DNA of 64,000 bases from NCBI GenBank assembly GCA_003217735.2, contig CP031585.1, forward strand, positions 1,413,501-1,477,500, in the 5' to 3' direction. Positions 28,661 to 39,748 of this stretch are shown here, one piece after another; positions within the stretch are counted from its first letter, which is position 1, and each line of letters begins with the position of its first letter. The notes beneath the pieces were generated by a model, which ran no database searches, was not told where the DNA came from, and saw only the letters and a list, made by a program, of their open reading frames with translations. The DNA is from Marinibacterium anthonyi. GTDB taxonomy: Bacteria > Pseudomonadota > Alphaproteobacteria > Rhodobacterales > Rhodobacteraceae. The position numbers and the translations under genes were made by a program.

Positions 28661-29047
28661 ATGAAACGGATCATCGCCCTTATCGTGATTCCGGTCGCTG
28701 TCGGCCTGGCGGCGCCTGCCGTGGCGCAGCAGACCGAGGATGAGCCGCGCGGCGGGCTGGACCGGTTCCTGGACGATTTCCGGGACGGGATGGGCGACGC
28801 CCTGGGCGGCCTGCAGGGGTGGGCGGAAGACATCGGCCCGGCGATGAAGAGCTTCATCGAGGAGATGGGCCCGGCGCTGTCGGACATGATGGACGAGGTC
28901 AAGGACTGGTCCCGCTACGAGGCGCCCGAGATGCTGGACAACGGCGACATCATCATCCGCCGCAAGCCCGAAGACCCCGCCGACCCCGATGCCCCACCGG
29001 TGCCGCCCCCCGCAGAGGACGGCGACAGCAGCCCGATCGACATCTGA
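28661..29047 (+). CDS. Small secreted hypothetical protein
   Basis: 128 aa. Signal peptide (MKRIIALIVIPVAVGLAAPAVA), then an acidic helical region rich in Gly/Met/Asp (GGLDRFLDDFRDGMGDALGG, IGPAMKSFIEEMGPALSDMM) and a Pro/Asp tail. Conserved in Rhodobacterales to my recollection, where it is sometimes misnamed as an AAA ATPase; no P-loop is present. It converges with ppx. Function unknown. Confidence 0.7.
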   Translation: MKRIIALIVIPVAVGLAAPAVAQQTEDEPRGGLDRFLDDFRDGMGDALGGLQGWAEDIGPAMKSFIEEMGPALSDMMDEVKDWSRYEAPEMLDNGDIIIRRKPEDPADPDAPPVPPPAEDGDSSPIDI

Positions 29048-29065
29048 ACGGGATCTGGACCGCGA

Positions 29066-30607
29066 TCAGTCCAGCGTGACCAGCGGTCGCGCCCCGATGG
29101 CGGAGGCGAGCGACTGGAACCGGGATTCGGCGACCTCTCCGAACAGGCTTTTGGAATCCTCGGACAGTTTCAGTTCCAGCACCTTCTTGCGCGCCTGCCA
29201 GTTCAGCGTGGCCGTGGGCGCCGTATCGCTGAGCCAGAGCATCGCGCCGAACCGCATCGCCTTGCCCAGCAGTTCCGCCTGGTCGACCTGTTTCGGCGTC
29301 AGCAGCGGCAGCAGGGTTTCGGCGCGCGAACCCGAGCGTTTGTTGGTGTAGCGGTGCAGCATGGCCAGCGCCAGGAACACCCGTTCGGCATGGTCCAGCC
29401 CGCCGAGGTTGGCGCGGGTGGCATAGTCGAAACAGGTTTCGGCGCGGTAATCGGGGTGCGCGCGCCAGCTGACATCGTGCAGCAGGCAGGCGGCGCGGAT
29501 CAGGCGCAGGCGCTGGGGCGAGGCATTGGGGAACAGCGGCAGCACGAAGCGGAACAGCGTGCGGCCATAGCCCGCGCTGCGCGCGTCCTTGGTTTCGGCG
29601 AACATGCAGGCTTCGATCAGCGGGTCGCGGTCGCGCACGCCGGGGGGCATCTGTTCGTACAGCAGGCCTTCGCGGATGCCATAGCTTGATATGGCGATGT
29701 CGGTGGGGTGGAAGGTGCGCACCAGGCTGGTCAGCACCTCGATGGCCAGCGGCACCAGTTCCATCCGGCTGCTCGAGACCTTGGCGGCCGAGCGCAGGGC
29801 GTCTGGATCGGTTTCGGCGATGTAGCGGGCGGTCTTGTTCGCGTCCGCCGTGGTCATCCGGTATTCGTGCAGCACGCGCAGGGGATAATCGCGCCGGGCC
29901 ATGTCGATCTTGGCGATTGCGCGCCAGGACCCGCCGACCAGGAAAAGCCGTTTGCGTTCGGTGCCGAAATCGGCGTGCAGGGCTTCGACCGTCTGCTTGA
30001 TATGGGCCTTCACCGCCGGGGCGCCGCCCTGGATCGTCTGCAGCTTCAGCGGCCCGAGGTTCGAAGTCTGGCGGCGGCCCACGACGCCGCCGTCCAGTTC
30101 GGCCAGTTCCATCGACGACCCGCCGATGTCACAGACCAGGCCGCTGGCATCGGGCCAGCCCAGCAGCACGCCCTGGGCCGAATACCGCGCCTCTTCCTCG
30201 CCGGGGATGACGTGGATCTTCAGCCCGGTTTCGCGCAGGACCTCGTCGCAGAAATCCGGCCCGTCTTCGGCGTCGCGCACGGCGGCGGTGGCCACGGCGG
30301 TCAGCGGCGGCATGTCCATATGCGCGGCCAGCGTCTGGAACCGGGCCAGCGCCTTGAGCGCGCGCTTGCGCCCTTCGGGGTTCAGCCGGCCGGTGTCCGA
30401 CAGGCCCGACCCCAGGCCGCACATGACCTTTTCATTGAAGAAATACGCCGGCGACCGCGCGGCGCCGTCGAAGACCACCAGTCGGACAGAGTTCGATCCC
30501 ACGTCCACGACACCCACACGGGACAGCGACTGTGCGCTGGGGTCGTCGAAAAGGGGGCGTCCGAAGGGTTCCCAATCGGCCATGGTCGGGTCCACCTGAA
30601 AGTTCAT
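29066..30607 (-). CDS. ppx: Exopolyphosphatase (Ppx/GppA family)
   Basis: 513 aa. Removes terminal phosphate from polyphosphate (or pppGpp). The ASKHA fold is shown by RVGVVDVGSNSVRLVVFDG (phosphate 1 loop) and CDIGGSSMELAELDGG (phosphate 2 loop). The C-terminal helical half has an HD-like region (CLLHDVSWRAHPDYRAE). Start at 30605-30607 chosen; MADWEPFG nine codons in is an alternative. It follows ppk by 75 bp on the same strand, pairing polymer synthesis and breakdown. Confidence 0.93.
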   Translation of the reverse strand: MNFQVDPTMADWEPFGRPLFDDPSAQSLSRVGVVDVGSNSVRLVVFDGAARSPAYFFNEKVMCGLGSGLSDTGRLNPEGRKRALKALARFQTLAAHMDMPPLTAVATAAVRDAEDGPDFCDEVLRETGLKIHVIPGEEEARYSAQGVLLGWPDASGLVCDIGGSSMELAELDGGVVGRRQTSNLGPLKLQTIQGGAPAVKAHIKQTVEALHADFGTERKRLFLVGGSWRAIAKIDMARRDYPLRVLHEYRMTTADANKTARYIAETDPDALRSAAKVSSSRMELVPLAIEVLTSLVRTFHPTDIAISSYGIREGLLYEQMPPGVRDRDPLIEACMFAETKDARSAGYGRTLFRFVLPLFPNASPQRLRLIRAACLLHDVSWRAHPDYRAETCFDYATRANLGGLDHAERVFLALAMLHRYTNKRSGSRAETLLPLLTPKQVDQAELLGKAMRFGAMLWLSDTAPTATLNWQARKKVLELKLSEDSKSLFGEVAESRFQSLASAIGARPLVTLD

Positions 30608-30682
30608 GGAGACCTGCGCGTTCCGGTTGAATATGGACCTGCAGGTTGCACCAAATGTTGTATCTGGTCAATGAATGACCGG

Positions 30683-32857
30683 CTAGTCCTCGGCGTGGGT
30701 CAGGCTGGGCACGTCCTTGGCGCCCGCTGATCCGCGACCCGAGAGGGACGGGTTCTCCATGAAGAAACGGTGACAGTTGAAGGCGAATTCGCCATCCTTG
30801 ACCTCGGCCCGGTGATGGCTGCCGTCGGGGCGCATGATCCAGCTTTGCGCGACGTCGGCAAGATTGGCGGCCATGATCTGGCTGACGATCTGGGCCTTGA
30901 CGGTGTCGTTGTGGATTTCGACCAGGGTTTCGATGCGCCGGTTCAGGTTGCGGCCCATCCAGTCGGCGGACGAGATGTAGACGCGGGCCTGTTTCGACGG
31001 CAATCCGCCGCCGTTGCCGTAGCAGACGATGCGCGAATGTTCGAGGAACCGGCCGACGATGGACTTGACGCGGATGTTGTCCGACAGGCCCTTGATGCCC
31101 GGGCGGATGCCGTTGATGCCGCGGATCACCAGGTCGATCTTCACGCCGCCCTGGGATCCGCGATACAGCGCGTCGATCACCTCGGGGTCGATGAGCGAAT
31201 TCATCTTGGCCCAGATCTGCGCCGGGCGTCCCGCCTTGGCATGGGCGATTTCCGCGTCGATGCCGGCGATCAGCGTCTTCTTCAGCGTCGAGGGCGAGAT
31301 CGACAGGTTTTCCAGCTTTTCGGGGAAAGCGTAGCCCGACAGGTAGTTGAACACCTTGGTCGCGTCGCGCCCCAGCGCGGCGTCGCAGGTGAAAAAGCTG
31401 AGGTCGGTGTAGATGCGCGCGGTGATCGGGTGGTAATTGCCGGTGCCGTAATGGGTGTAGGTGACCAGCTGGTCGCCTTCGCGCCGCACCACGGTCGAGA
31501 TTTTCGCGTGCGTCTTCAGGTCGATGAACCCGTAGACCACGTGCGCCCCGGCCCGTTCCAGGCGGCGGGACTGGCGGATGTTGGCGGCTTCGTCGAAGCG
31601 GGCCTTGAGTTCGACAAGCGCGGTGACCGACTTGCCGTCTTCGGCCGCCTCGCACAGCGCGGCGACGATCGGGCTGTCGCGCGAGGTGCGGTAGAGCGTC
31701 TGCTTGATGGCCACGACATTGGGATCGGCGGCTGCCTGGTTCAGGAAGCGGACCACCATGTCGAAGGTTTCATACGGGTGGTGCAGCAGCATGTCCTTGC
31801 GCCGGATCGCGGCGAACATGTCGCCGTCGTGGTCCTGCACGCGTTCGGGCACGCGCGGCGTGAACGACGGCCACAGCAGATCGGGGCGCGCGTCGATCAC
31901 CAGTTCCGACAGGTCGGCGACGCCGATCATGCCGTCGATCTCGATCACCTCGGCGCCGGTGACGTGCAATTCGCGCATCACCACGTCCTTCAGTTCGGCG
32001 GGCGCGCCGGCGGTCAGGGTCAGGCGCACCACCTCGCCCCGGCGGCGGCGCTTCAGCGCGACCTCGAATTCGCGGACCAGGTCCTCGGCCTCTTCCTCGA
32101 CTTCCAGGTCGCTGTCGCGCAGGACGCGGAATTCGAAATGCGCCCTGACCCGGTAGCCGGGGAACAGCCGGTCGATGAAGACCAGCAGCAGTTCTTCCAG
32201 CGGCAGGAACCGGTGCGCGCCGGCCGGCGCGGGCAGCGATACGAAGCGGTCGATCTGGTGGGGAATCGGCAGCAGCGCCTGCAGGGATCGTTTGTCGCGG
32301 GTGCGTTCCAGCTGCAGGGCCAGCGAAAAGCCGGTGTTGGGGATGAAGGGGAACGGGTGCGCCGGGTCGATGGCCAGCGGCGAAAGCACCGGGAAGACCT
32401 GGTTCAGGAACACCCCTTCGAGATGGGCAAGGTCGCTGTCGTCCAGCGCGTGGCGGTCGAGGATGGAAATCCGCTCGGCCTCCATCAGGCCCTTGAGGTT
32501 GGCCAGCACGGTCTGCTGGCGGGTCATCAGGCGGCGGGCGTCTTCGTCGATCATCACCAGCTGCTGGGACGGTGTCAGCCCGTCCTGGCCGGGCGTGGTG
32601 TTGCCGGCATGGGCCAGTTCCCGCAGGCCGGCGACGCGGACGGTATAGAATTCATCCAGGTTGTTGGCCGAGATCGACAGGAAGCGCAGCCGTTCCAGCA
32701 GCGGCACGCGGTGGTTTTCGGCCTCTTCCAGGACACGCCAGTTGAAGCCAAGCCAGCTGAGTTCGCGATTGAAGAACCGTCCCGACCCGGCAAGGTCGAG
32801 GTCGGGCATCGCCACGGGTTCGGGCAGCGGGGAGTTCAGGAAATCGGCTTCGTACAT
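30683..32857 (-). CDS. ppk: Polyphosphate kinase 1
   Basis: 724 aa, normal for PPK1. Reversible ATP-dependent polyphosphate synthesis. Seen: [19 protein letters not shown] at the N-terminus, [17 protein letters not shown], the catalytic-His region [20 protein letters not shown] (autophosphorylated His), and the final RYEAD-type region [19 protein letters not shown]. The start at 32855-32857 (MYEADFL) is preferred to an in-frame start seven codons upstream. It sits between hdaA and ppx, a conserved order in this lineage. Confidence 0.95.
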   Translation of the reverse strand: MYEADFLNSPLPEPVAMPDLDLAGSGRFFNRELSWLGFNWRVLEEAENHRVPLLERLRFLSISANNLDEFYTVRVAGLRELAHAGNTTPGQDGLTPSQQLVMIDEDARRLMTRQQTVLANLKGLMEAERISILDRHALDDSDLAHLEGVFLNQVFPVLSPLAIDPAHPFPFIPNTGFSLALQLERTRDKRSLQALLPIPHQIDRFVSLPAPAGAHRFLPLEELLLVFIDRLFPGYRVRAHFEFRVLRDSDLEVEEEAEDLVREFEVALKRRRRGEVVRLTLTAGAPAELKDVVMRELHVTGAEVIEIDGMIGVADLSELVIDARPDLLWPSFTPRVPERVQDHDGDMFAAIRRKDMLLHHPYETFDMVVRFLNQAAADPNVVAIKQTLYRTSRDSPIVAALCEAAEDGKSVTALVELKARFDEAANIRQSRRLERAGAHVVYGFIDLKTHAKISTVVRREGDQLVTYTHYGTGNYHPITARIYTDLSFFTCDAALGRDATKVFNYLSGYAFPEKLENLSISPSTLKKTLIAGIDAEIAHAKAGRPAQIWAKMNSLIDPEVIDALYRGSQGGVKIDLVIRGINGIRPGIKGLSDNIRVKSIVGRFLEHSRIVCYGNGGGLPSKQARVYISSADWMGRNLNRRIETLVEIHNDTVKAQIVSQIMAANLADVAQSWIMRPDGSHHRAEVKDGEFAFNCHRFFMENPSLSGRGSAGAKDVPSLTHAED

Positions 32858-32898
32858 ACTGGCTCTCGTCAATCGCACGCGGGAAAAGGGCCCCGTGG

Positions 32899-33588
32899 TT
32901 ACGCTTTTCTATCTTCTGCGCCAAGGACTTCGGCGGCAAGGGCCCGCGTGACGTCGCGCCGGGCATCCAGCGATGCGCGGTCCAGTCGGGCCACGATATC
33001 GGCAGCGGCGGCAAAGGATCGTTCCATGTGCCGCAGGACATAGGGAATCACGTCCGGGCGCGGCAGCAGCTGGCGATCGGTGAACAGCTTGACCAGCACG
33101 GCGGCCAACAGGGCGTCGTCGGGGGCTTCCAGTTCGGCATGGGCCGCGGCGGCGATGCGGCTTTTGAGATCCGGCAGCACGATCTTCCACAGCGACGGCG
33201 CGTTGCGCCCGGTCAGCAGCAGGGGGTGGCCGGCCTGGGCCAGCATGTTGTGCAGGTGAAACAGGGCGCGTTCGCGTTGGCGGTCGCCGGCGATCCCGGG
33301 GACGTCTTCGACCGCGACGGGACCTTCGGCCAGCACGGGTACCAGGTCTTCGTCCAGGCCGGCGGCGGGCAGCAGGCGGCCGCCGTATTCGGCGGCCCAG
33401 ACATGGGCCAGGTGGGTCTTGCCGGCGCCGGGCGCGCCGGTGATGGCCAGCTTGCGACCGGGCAGGTCGACGGCGCGGTCGATCAGGTCGATGGCCAGCG
33501 CGTTGGAGGGCGCGACAAAGAAATCCTCGCGCCCAAGCGCGGGACGGACCGGCAGATCAAAGCTCAGCTGGCGGGGCAGGTCAGTCAT
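32899..33588 (-). CDS. hdaA: DnaA-related regulatory protein HdaA/Hda
   Basis: 229 aa. Resembles DnaA domain III: P-loop GAPGAGKT at 51-58, VAVEDVPGI as the Walker B region, and a C-terminal lid ([20 protein letters not shown]), without the DNA-binding domain IV. The N-terminal QLSFDLP is the clamp-binding motif of Hda proteins. Stimulates DnaA-ATP hydrolysis with the DnaN clamp to limit initiation. The start at 33588 lies inside the 3' end of the permease gene (8-bp overlap). Confidence 0.9.
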   Translation of the reverse strand: MTDLPRQLSFDLPVRPALGREDFFVAPSNALAIDLIDRAVDLPGRKLAITGAPGAGKTHLAHVWAAEYGGRLLPAAGLDEDLVPVLAEGPVAVEDVPGIAGDRQRERALFHLHNMLAQAGHPLLLTGRNAPSLWKIVLPDLKSRIAAAAHAELEAPDDALLAAVLVKLFTDRQLLPRPDVIPYVLRHMERSFAAAADIVARLDRASLDARRDVTRALAAEVLGAEDRKA

Positions 33589-34660
33589 CGGTCCCGGTTT
33601 CAAGTCCGGTATCCAGTCCGGTGTAAAGCTTGGAATGCTTGTACTGGTCGATGCCGAAGCGCACCAGCACGCCGATGGCGGCGGCCAGGGGCACGGCGAC
33701 CAGCAGGCCGATGAAGCCGAAGATCGCACCGAAGACCGACAGGGCCAGCAGCAGCCAGACCGGGTGCAGCCCGACGGAACTGCCGACCAGGTTCGGGGTC
33801 AGGAAGTTGCCTTCGGCGAACTGGCCGACCTGGAAGATGACGACCACGGCGATGATCATGACCCAGTCGCCCCAGAACTGGAACAGCGCCAGGCCCACGG
33901 CCAGCACGCCGCCGATCAGGGCGCCGAGATAGGGGATGAAGGTCAGCGCGCCGGCGATGAACCCCACGACCAGCCCGAAATCCAGCCCCACGAGCATCAA
34001 TGCCAGCGCATAATAGGTGCCCAGGATCCCGCAGACCGACACCATGCCGCGCACGAAACCCGACATGGTCTTGTCGATGTCGCGGCCCAGCCGGCGGATC
34101 GTGTCCACGTGATCGCGCGGCAGCAATTCGTCCACCCGGGCGACCATGTTGTCCCAGTCCAGCAGCAGGTAGACCGCGACGACCGGGGTGATGACCATCA
34201 GCACGATGATGTTGATCACCGTCAGCGCCGAGCTGAGCGCGGTGTTCACCAGTTCCAGCGACCGGCTTTGCGCGGCTTCGCCGATCTTGACCAGGGTCTG
34301 GCGCAGCTGGGAGTCCTCGTTGAGGATCGAGGGGAACTGCCGGACCAGGAAATCCTGGAAATCCTTGAACAACTGCGGCACCAGGTTGGCCAGATCTATC
34401 GCCTGGCGGATCAGCGCGGGCAGCACCGCCAGCATGATGATCACGAGGATGGCGACGGTTCCGACGGTGATCACCGCCGTGGCGGCCCCGCGCGACAGGC
34501 CCCAGCGTTCCAGCCGGTCGGCGATGGGATCCAGGAAATAGGCGATCGCGCCGCCGATGACGAAGGGCACAAGGACGTCCCCCAGGAACCACAGCAGCGC
34601 CACGAGGATCACTGCCGCGATCCCCCAGTACCTGAGCTGAACTTTGACCGGCAGCGCCAT
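33581..34660 (-). CDS. AI-2E family transporter (PerM/UPF0118)
   Basis: 359 aa with about eight hydrophobic segments. Typical features are the N-terminal pair ([20 protein letters not shown]), the central soluble loop with [18 protein letters not shown], and [20 protein letters not shown] with the conserved PYLG. Members are proposed permeases for autoinducer-2 or Na+/H+ antiporters; role here is unknown. The gene directly upstream of hdaA overlaps it by 8 bp, so the two are co-translated. Confidence 0.88.
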   Translation of the reverse strand: MALPVKVQLRYWGIAAVILVALLWFLGDVLVPFVIGGAIAYFLDPIADRLERWGLSRGAATAVITVGTVAILVIIMLAVLPALIRQAIDLANLVPQLFKDFQDFLVRQFPSILNEDSQLRQTLVKIGEAAQSRSLELVNTALSSALTVINIIVLMVITPVVAVYLLLDWDNMVARVDELLPRDHVDTIRRLGRDIDKTMSGFVRGMVSVCGILGTYYALALMLVGLDFGLVVGFIAGALTFIPYLGALIGGVLAVGLALFQFWGDWVMIIAVVVIFQVGQFAEGNFLTPNLVGSSVGLHPVWLLLALSVFGAIFGFIGLLVAVPLAAAIGVLVRFGIDQYKHSKLYTGLDTGLETGTDD

Positions 34661-34817
34661 GCGACCTCACTTTCGCGTCTTGTCCTTGCTTGGCCCAGCC
34701 GTGGCTTGCATGCAAGAGCCTAGGCGCGGGGGAATGCACAGGCGAACGGGCAATTGCCTGACCGGGGGCTTTGGCTTAGATGGGCCGGAACCAACGTTTC
34801 AGCAAAGGGCCCGTTCC

Positions 34818-36176
34818 ATGCGCCTCTCCCGCTATTTCCTGCCCGTCCTGAAAGAGACGCCTTCCGAGGCGCAGATCGCCAGCCACCGCCTGATGCTGCG
34901 GGCCGGCATGATCAAGCAGTCGTCGGCGGGGATCTATTCCTGGCTGCCGATGGGCTTCAAGGTGTTGCGCAAGCTGGAAAACATCGTCCACGAGGAACAG
35001 ATCCGGGCGGGCCACATCCCGATGCTGATGCCGACGCTGCAATCGGCCGACCTGTGGAAGGAATCGGGGCGCTACGACGCCTACGGGCCGGAAATGCTGC
35101 GCATCCGCGACCGCCACGACCGCGACATGCTGTACGGACCGACCAACGAGGAGATGATCACCGACATCTTCCGCGCCCACGTGTCGTCCTACAAGGACCT
35201 GCCGCTGACGCTGTATCACATCCAGTGGAAGTTCCGCGACGAGGTGCGTCCGCGCTTTGGCGTGATGCGTGGCCGCGAATTCCTGATGAAGGACGGCTAC
35301 AATTTCGACCTGACCAAGGAAGACGCGCTGCACGCCTACAACCGCCACCTGGTGGCCTATCTGCGGACCTATGAACGCATGGGCCTGCAGGCGATCCCGA
35401 TGCGCGCCGATTCCGGGCCCATCGGCGGTGACGACACGCACGAATTCCTGGTGCTGGCGGACACGGGCGAATCCGAGGTCTTTTACGACAGCGCCGTGAC
35501 CGACATCCGCCTGGGCGAACGCCAGATCGATTACGACAGCGTCGAACAATGCCAGGCGGTGATGGAGGAGTTCACCTCGCTTTATGCCCGCACGGACGAG
35601 ACCCACGACGAGGCGGTGTTCGGCGAGATCCCCGAGGATCGGCGCCGGTCCGCGCGCGGGATCGAGGTTGGGCAGATCTTCTACTTCGGCACCAAGTATT
35701 CCGAACCGATGGGCGCGACGGTGCAGGGGCCGGACGGGAAACCGGTGCCGGTGCACATGGGGTCGCACGGGATCGGCGTCAGCCGCCTGATCGGCGCCAT
35801 CATCGAAGCCAACCACGACGAGAACGGCATCATCTGGCCCGAAGGCGTGACGCCGTTCCATTGCGGGATCGTCAACCTGAAACAGGGCGATGCGGACACG
35901 GATGCAGCCTGTGAAAAGCTGTACGCCGCGCTGGTCAAGCTGGGGTTGGACCCGCTGTACGACGACCGCAACGAACGCGCCGGCGGCAAGTTCGCCACGA
36001 TGGACCTGATCGGTCTGCCCTGGCGGATCACCGTGGGTCCGCGGGGCCTGAAAAACGGGGTGGTCGAACTGACCTCGCGCCGGACGGGCGAAAGCGAAGA
36101 GCTGAGCCTGGAAGACGCCGAGCAGAAGATCGCCGAGATCTACGCGCCGCACCGGTCACACCTGCAGCACCCGTAA
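34818..36176 (+). CDS. proS: Prolyl-tRNA synthetase, short alphaproteobacterial form
   Basis: 452 aa. Charges tRNA-Pro. Class II motifs: motif 1 around [20 protein letters not shown], motif 2 [20 protein letters not shown], motif 3 [13 protein letters not shown]; anticodon-binding domain at the C-terminus ([20 protein letters not shown]). The roughly 180-residue editing insertion of E. coli ProRS is absent, as normal in alphaproteobacteria, where a free-standing deacylase edits Ala-tRNA-Pro. Start at 34818 (MRLSRYF) is the conserved one. The stop codon lies in the loop of a perfect hairpin. Confidence 0.96.
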   Translation: MRLSRYFLPVLKETPSEAQIASHRLMLRAGMIKQSSAGIYSWLPMGFKVLRKLENIVHEEQIRAGHIPMLMPTLQSADLWKESGRYDAYGPEMLRIRDRHDRDMLYGPTNEEMITDIFRAHVSSYKDLPLTLYHIQWKFRDEVRPRFGVMRGREFLMKDGYNFDLTKEDALHAYNRHLVAYLRTYERMGLQAIPMRADSGPIGGDDTHEFLVLADTGESEVFYDSAVTDIRLGERQIDYDSVEQCQAVMEEFTSLYARTDETHDEAVFGEIPEDRRRSARGIEVGQIFYFGTKYSEPMGATVQGPDGKPVPVHMGSHGIGVSRLIGAIIEANHDENGIIWPEGVTPFHCGIVNLKQGDADTDAACEKLYAALVKLGLDPLYDDRNERAGGKFATMDLIGLPWRITVGPRGLKNGVVELTSRRTGESEELSLEDAEQKIAEIYAPHRSHLQHP

Positions 36177-36185
36177 GGGTGCTGC
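36164..36185. terminator. Hairpin enclosing the proS stop codon
   Basis: GCAGCACCC (36164-36172), loop GTAA, GGGTGCTGC (36177-36185): a perfect 9-bp stem whose loop and first right-arm base frame the TAA stop at 36174-36176. It lies between convergent proS and the 36206 gene. No T tract. Confidence 0.55.
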
Positions 36186-36205
36186 GCCGACGGGATCGGA
36201 CGGGA

Positions 36206-36559
36206 TCAGACGCGCAGCTTGCCACAGCTCGGCCGGCCCGGAAGCGGGCGAACGGCCGGGCGACCCAGCCGCGAGGCAAGTTCGCGCATGCCGGAGCCGA
36301 GATGGCGCATGGTGCAGATATGGGTGCCGCTGTCGGTCCGGGTCAGCCACAGCCGGCCATCGCGGAAGGCCAGCCCATAGCCGCGCCGGTCCAGCGCGTC
36401 GTTCAGGGTATGCCAGCACGAGGCCTGGTCGATCAGCGGCTGGATCCAGCTGCGCATCAGCGCCGCGGTCTCGTAATCGAGGTCCGGGGCATCGGGGTCG
36501 GCGGAAAATGCCGGGAACTGGCTGAGGCGTTGGGCGTTCTGAGCATGTTCGGGTGTCAT
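36206..36559 (-). CDS. Hypothetical protein
   Basis: 117 aa. A helical N-terminal half (LDYETAALMRSWIQPLIDQA) and a small beta-rich half (RGYGLAFRDGRLWLTRTDSG) end in a Pro/Arg-rich tail. No signal peptide, membrane span or known motif. Upstream is a relatively AT-rich 238-bp region before lolC that probably carries promoters for both. Coding bias fits neighbours, supporting a real gene. Confidence 0.65.
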   Translation of the reverse strand: MTPEHAQNAQRLSQFPAFSADPDAPDLDYETAALMRSWIQPLIDQASCWHTLNDALDRRGYGLAFRDGRLWLTRTDSGTHICTMRHLGSGMRELASRLGRPAVRPLPGRPSCGKLRV

Positions 36560-36797
36560 CGGGTCAATCCTTCAAACGGTATCTGTTGATTTTGTCCTGC
36601 GGTCTGAAAATGAATCTCGTCTCGAAATAAGGAAAATATGCGGTGCCGGACGGGTCATGTCTGTGACGTACCTCTCACATTGATGATGTTCTTTAATTAA
36701 TGTTTCACAAAGCCCGGAAGTTCCGGGCCCCTTCCGACGCCTTGACCCTGTGACCTTCAGGCCCCACTTTCCGCCCCAAAACGAGCAGGAGCCATGA

Positions 36798-38084
36798 ATG
36801 GCCAGATCCCCGATGCCCTTTTCCCGTTTCGAATGGATGATCGCCCGACGCTACCTGCGGGCGCGGCGCCACGAAGGGGGGGTGGCCGTGATGACCTGGA
36901 TCAGCCTGATCGGCATCACGCTGGCGGTCTTCGCGCTGATCGCGACGCTGGCGGTGCGGTCCGGTTTCCGGTCTGAATTCGTCGACACGATCCTGGGCGC
37001 CAATGCCCATGCCACGATCTACCAGATGGGCCAGGCCAACGAGGCGGGCCAGCTGGATCGCACGATCACCGATTACGACGCCATGGCCCAGCGGCTGGCC
37101 GAAGTTCCCGGCGTCACCCGGGCGGCGCCGCTGGTGAAATCGCAGGTGCTGATCGCCAACCGGGGGCGCAACGCGGGGGTGGAGATCTTTGGCATCACGC
37201 CGGACGATCTGCGCGCCACGCCGGGCATCATCAACGACGAAACCGGGCAGGGCGATCCGTCGCGCCTGGGCGAGGGGATCGCCATCGGCACCGGTGTCGC
37301 GCGCGAGATCGGGGCGATGGTGGGCGACAAGGTCCGCCTGATCTCGCCCGATGGGGTCAAGACGCCGATGGGCACGTCGCCCCGGTCGAACGCCTACGAG
37401 GTGGTCTATATCTTCAGCGCGGGTCGCTACGACATCGACCGGACGCGGGTCTACATGCCGATGGCCGAGGCGCAGAGCTTTTTCAACCGCGAGGGAAAAG
37501 CCGACGAGATCGAGGTCATGGTCGAGGATCCCGAACGCGTGGATGACATGGGGCCGGCGTTGATGGCCGCCGCCGGGGAGGGATCGCTGATCTGGACCTG
37601 GCGCGATGCCTCGGGCAACTTCCTGCGGGCGCTGGATGTCGAGGACAACGTGATGTTCATCATTCTGTCGATCCTGGTGCTGATCGCGGCGATGAACATC
37701 GTGTCCGGGCTGATCATGCTGGTAAAGAACAAGAACCGCGACATCGGCATCCTGCGCACCATCGGGCTGAGCGAAGGATCGATCCTGCGGATCTTCTTCA
37801 TCTGCGGGGCGCTGACCGGGGTGATCGGCACGCTGATGGGGGTGATCCTGGGCTGCCTGTTCGCCATCTACATCGACCCGATCTTTTCCTTCGTGAACTA
37901 CGTGATGGGCGGCGGCGTCTGGGATCCGTCCATTCGCGGCATCTACGCGCTGCCCGCCGAGTTGCGTCCGCAGGACGTGGCCAAGGCCATGGGCCTGTCG
38001 CTGGGCCTGTCGTTTATCGTCACGATCTTTCCCGCCCGGCGCGCTGCCCGGCTGAACCCGGTGGAGGCGCTGCGCTATGAGTGA
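36798..38084 (+). CDS. lolC: Lipoprotein-releasing ABC transporter permease (LolC/E)
   Basis: 428 aa. Four membrane helices: one near residue 33-53 ([19 protein letters not shown]), then a large periplasmic MacB-like domain, and three at 285-400 ending in the FtsX-type motif [17 protein letters not shown]. The N-terminal [14 protein letters not shown] is the LolCE signature. With LolD it extracts outer-membrane lipoproteins from the inner membrane; in alphaproteobacteria a single LolC/E-type permease often does both roles. Overlaps lolD by 8 bp. Confidence 0.93.
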   Translation: MARSPMPFSRFEWMIARRYLRARRHEGGVAVMTWISLIGITLAVFALIATLAVRSGFRSEFVDTILGANAHATIYQMGQANEAGQLDRTITDYDAMAQRLAEVPGVTRAAPLVKSQVLIANRGRNAGVEIFGITPDDLRATPGIINDETGQGDPSRLGEGIAIGTGVAREIGAMVGDKVRLISPDGVKTPMGTSPRSNAYEVVYIFSAGRYDIDRTRVYMPMAEAQSFFNREGKADEIEVMVEDPERVDDMGPALMAAAGEGSLIWTWRDASGNFLRALDVEDNVMFIILSILVLIAAMNIVSGLIMLVKNKNRDIGILRTIGLSEGSILRIFFICGALTGVIGTLMGVILGCLFAIYIDPIFSFVNYVMGGGVWDPSIRGIYALPAELRPQDVAKAMGLSLGLSFIVTIFPARRAARLNPVEALRYE

Positions 38085-38760
38085 CATCATCCTGAACCTG
38101 TCGGGCCTGAAAAAGATCTACAACCAAGGCCTTCCGGGCGAGATCCGGGTGCTGGACGGGCTTGACCTGTCGGTGTCCGCCGGCGAGGCGGTGGCGCTGG
38201 TCGCGCCGTCGGGAGCGGGCAAGTCGACGCTGCTGCATATCGCCGGCCTGCTGGACCGGCCCGACGACGGGCGGGTTGAAATCGCCGGGCGCGATGCCAC
38301 CGCGCTGGATGACCACGGGCGAACGGGGCTGCGCCGCGAAGACATCGGGTTCGTCTACCAGTTCCATCACCTGCTGCCGGAATTCACCGCGCTGGAAAAC
38401 ATCGTCTTGCCGCAGCTGGCCAACGGCGTGTCGGACCGCGCCGCCCGCAGTCGCGCGCAGGATCTGCTTGAAACCGTCGGCGTCGGCCCCCGGGCCGATC
38501 ACCGGCCGGCGGCCTTGTCGGGGGGCGAACAGCAACGGGTGGCATTCTGCCGGGCGCTGGCCAACAACCCGCGCCTGTTGCTGGCGGACGAACCCACCGG
38601 CAACCTGGATCCCGACACGTCGGAACAGGTCTTTGGCGCGCTGATGAAACTGGTGCGCGAGGCCGGGCTGGCGGCGCTGGTCGCCACGCACAACCCCGAC
38701 CTGGCGGCGCGCATGGACCGGATCGTGCGGCTGTCCTCGGGGCGGGTCGCGGGCGCGTGA
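38077..38760 (+). CDS. lolD: Lipoprotein-releasing ABC transporter, ATP-binding subunit
   Basis: 227 aa. Walker A PSGAGKST (44-51), [18 protein letters not shown] with the Q-loop, signature [15 protein letters not shown], Walker [13 protein letters not shown]. This matches the LolD/MacB/FtsE subgroup. It overlaps lolC by 8 bp, so the proteins are made together. Powers release of outer-membrane lipoproteins, relevant here to the many lipoproteins in the window. Confidence 0.95.
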   Translation: MSDIILNLSGLKKIYNQGLPGEIRVLDGLDLSVSAGEAVALVAPSGAGKSTLLHIAGLLDRPDDGRVEIAGRDATALDDHGRTGLRREDIGFVYQFHHLLPEFTALENIVLPQLANGVSDRAARSRAQDLLETVGVGPRADHRPAALSGGEQQRVAFCRALANNPRLLLADEPTGNLDPDTSEQVFGALMKLVREAGLAALVATHNPDLAARMDRIVRLSSGRVAGA

Positions 38761-38773
38761 CGCGCCCTGCGGC

Positions 38774-39475
38774 TCACTCGCAGATGCCCTTTACCTGCGC
38801 GCCCGACCAGGGCAGGTAGACATCGTTTTCCCGCTGCTTCGGCAGCGGGGAGATGTCGAAGACCTTCGACAGCATTCCATGCAGCCGTTCGGTGCGGGCC
38901 GCATCCGGTTCCAGCGCACGGCAACAGACGTATTCCTCGACGATGGTGGCCTGCTGTTCATAGCCGTAGGACAGGAAGCCGTGGGTCGTGGTGACGTCGA
39001 ACAGGTAGGGGTCGTCGCTGGCCTGGTGTTCGGCGGCGGCGCGCAGCGGGCTGTAGCCGGTTTCCTTGCGGTTCTGCCATTGCCAGGCATGGGTCATCTC
39101 GTGCGCCAGCAGCATCGCTTCGGTCAGGTACAGCTTGTGGGGATAATCGGGCAGGTAGTCATCAAGATACCAGGGATGGGTCATGAAGATCCGGTTGAAC
39201 AGCGTCACGGCGGCGGGGCTGGCGGTGACCAGCTCCTCCTTCGCGGGGGGCAGCAACCGTTCCCGGCAGGTCACCCGGGGGCGGGGCTTGCGCACAAAGG
39301 TCACCTTGCCGACCAGCGCGCCGCGCACCAGCCGCACCTGTTCGGTGTCCAGCGTGTCGCCCTGCAGGTCCCCCAGGAAGGCGACCTCGTTCTCTGTCAG
39401 GGGGCGGCCGCAGGCGGCCAGCAGAAGCAGCCCGCCCAGCAATCCCAGCCAGCGGCGGCGATGGTCATTGCGCAT
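38774..39475 (-). CDS. Lipoprotein with HExxH metallopeptidase-like motif
   Basis: 233 aa from the ATG at 39473-39475. Lipoprotein signal (LLGGLLLLAAC, Cys 22), then HEMTH at residues 125-129 within YLTEAMLLAHEMTHAWQWQN, the zinc-protease helix, followed about 50 residues later by EEYVCC, a possible third ligand Glu. Three cysteines (CRE, CC, CE) could form disulfides. Probably a membrane-anchored periplasmic zinc protein; proteolytic activity not established. Converges with lolD. Confidence 0.7.
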   Translation of the reverse strand: MRNDHRRRWLGLLGGLLLLAACGRPLTENEVAFLGDLQGDTLDTEQVRLVRGALVGKVTFVRKPRPRVTCRERLLPPAKEELVTASPAAVTLFNRIFMTHPWYLDDYLPDYPHKLYLTEAMLLAHEMTHAWQWQNRKETGYSPLRAAAEHQASDDPYLFDVTTTHGFLSYGYEQQATIVEEYVCCRALEPDAARTERLHGMLSKVFDISPLPKQRENDVYLPWSGAQVKGICE

Positions 39476-39748
39476 GGGCTGGAACCTTCGCCGGGCTTTG
39501 GGCAACGCCCTGAGGCGCAAAGCTTTCCTGAATCATGAAATGGTCAACCATGGGTGTCGTCACGCGCGTCCTTCGGATCCGGGTCAGGTTAGCGGCCCGC
39601 CACGCCGGCGTCGACAACCAGAAGATCGGCTGAAGATGGAAACGCACCGTCACGGCAGACTTGCCGCTTGGGAACGCGGGACCTAGGTTTTCCTTCGAAT
39701 CGAACGATCGGCCGGATGGGGCCGCAACTGTCCGAAGGGGGACCGATT

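Noticed and set aside
30608-30682. Regulatory RNA between ppk and ppx
   Set aside because: Only 75 bp, with no stable stem or conserved word.
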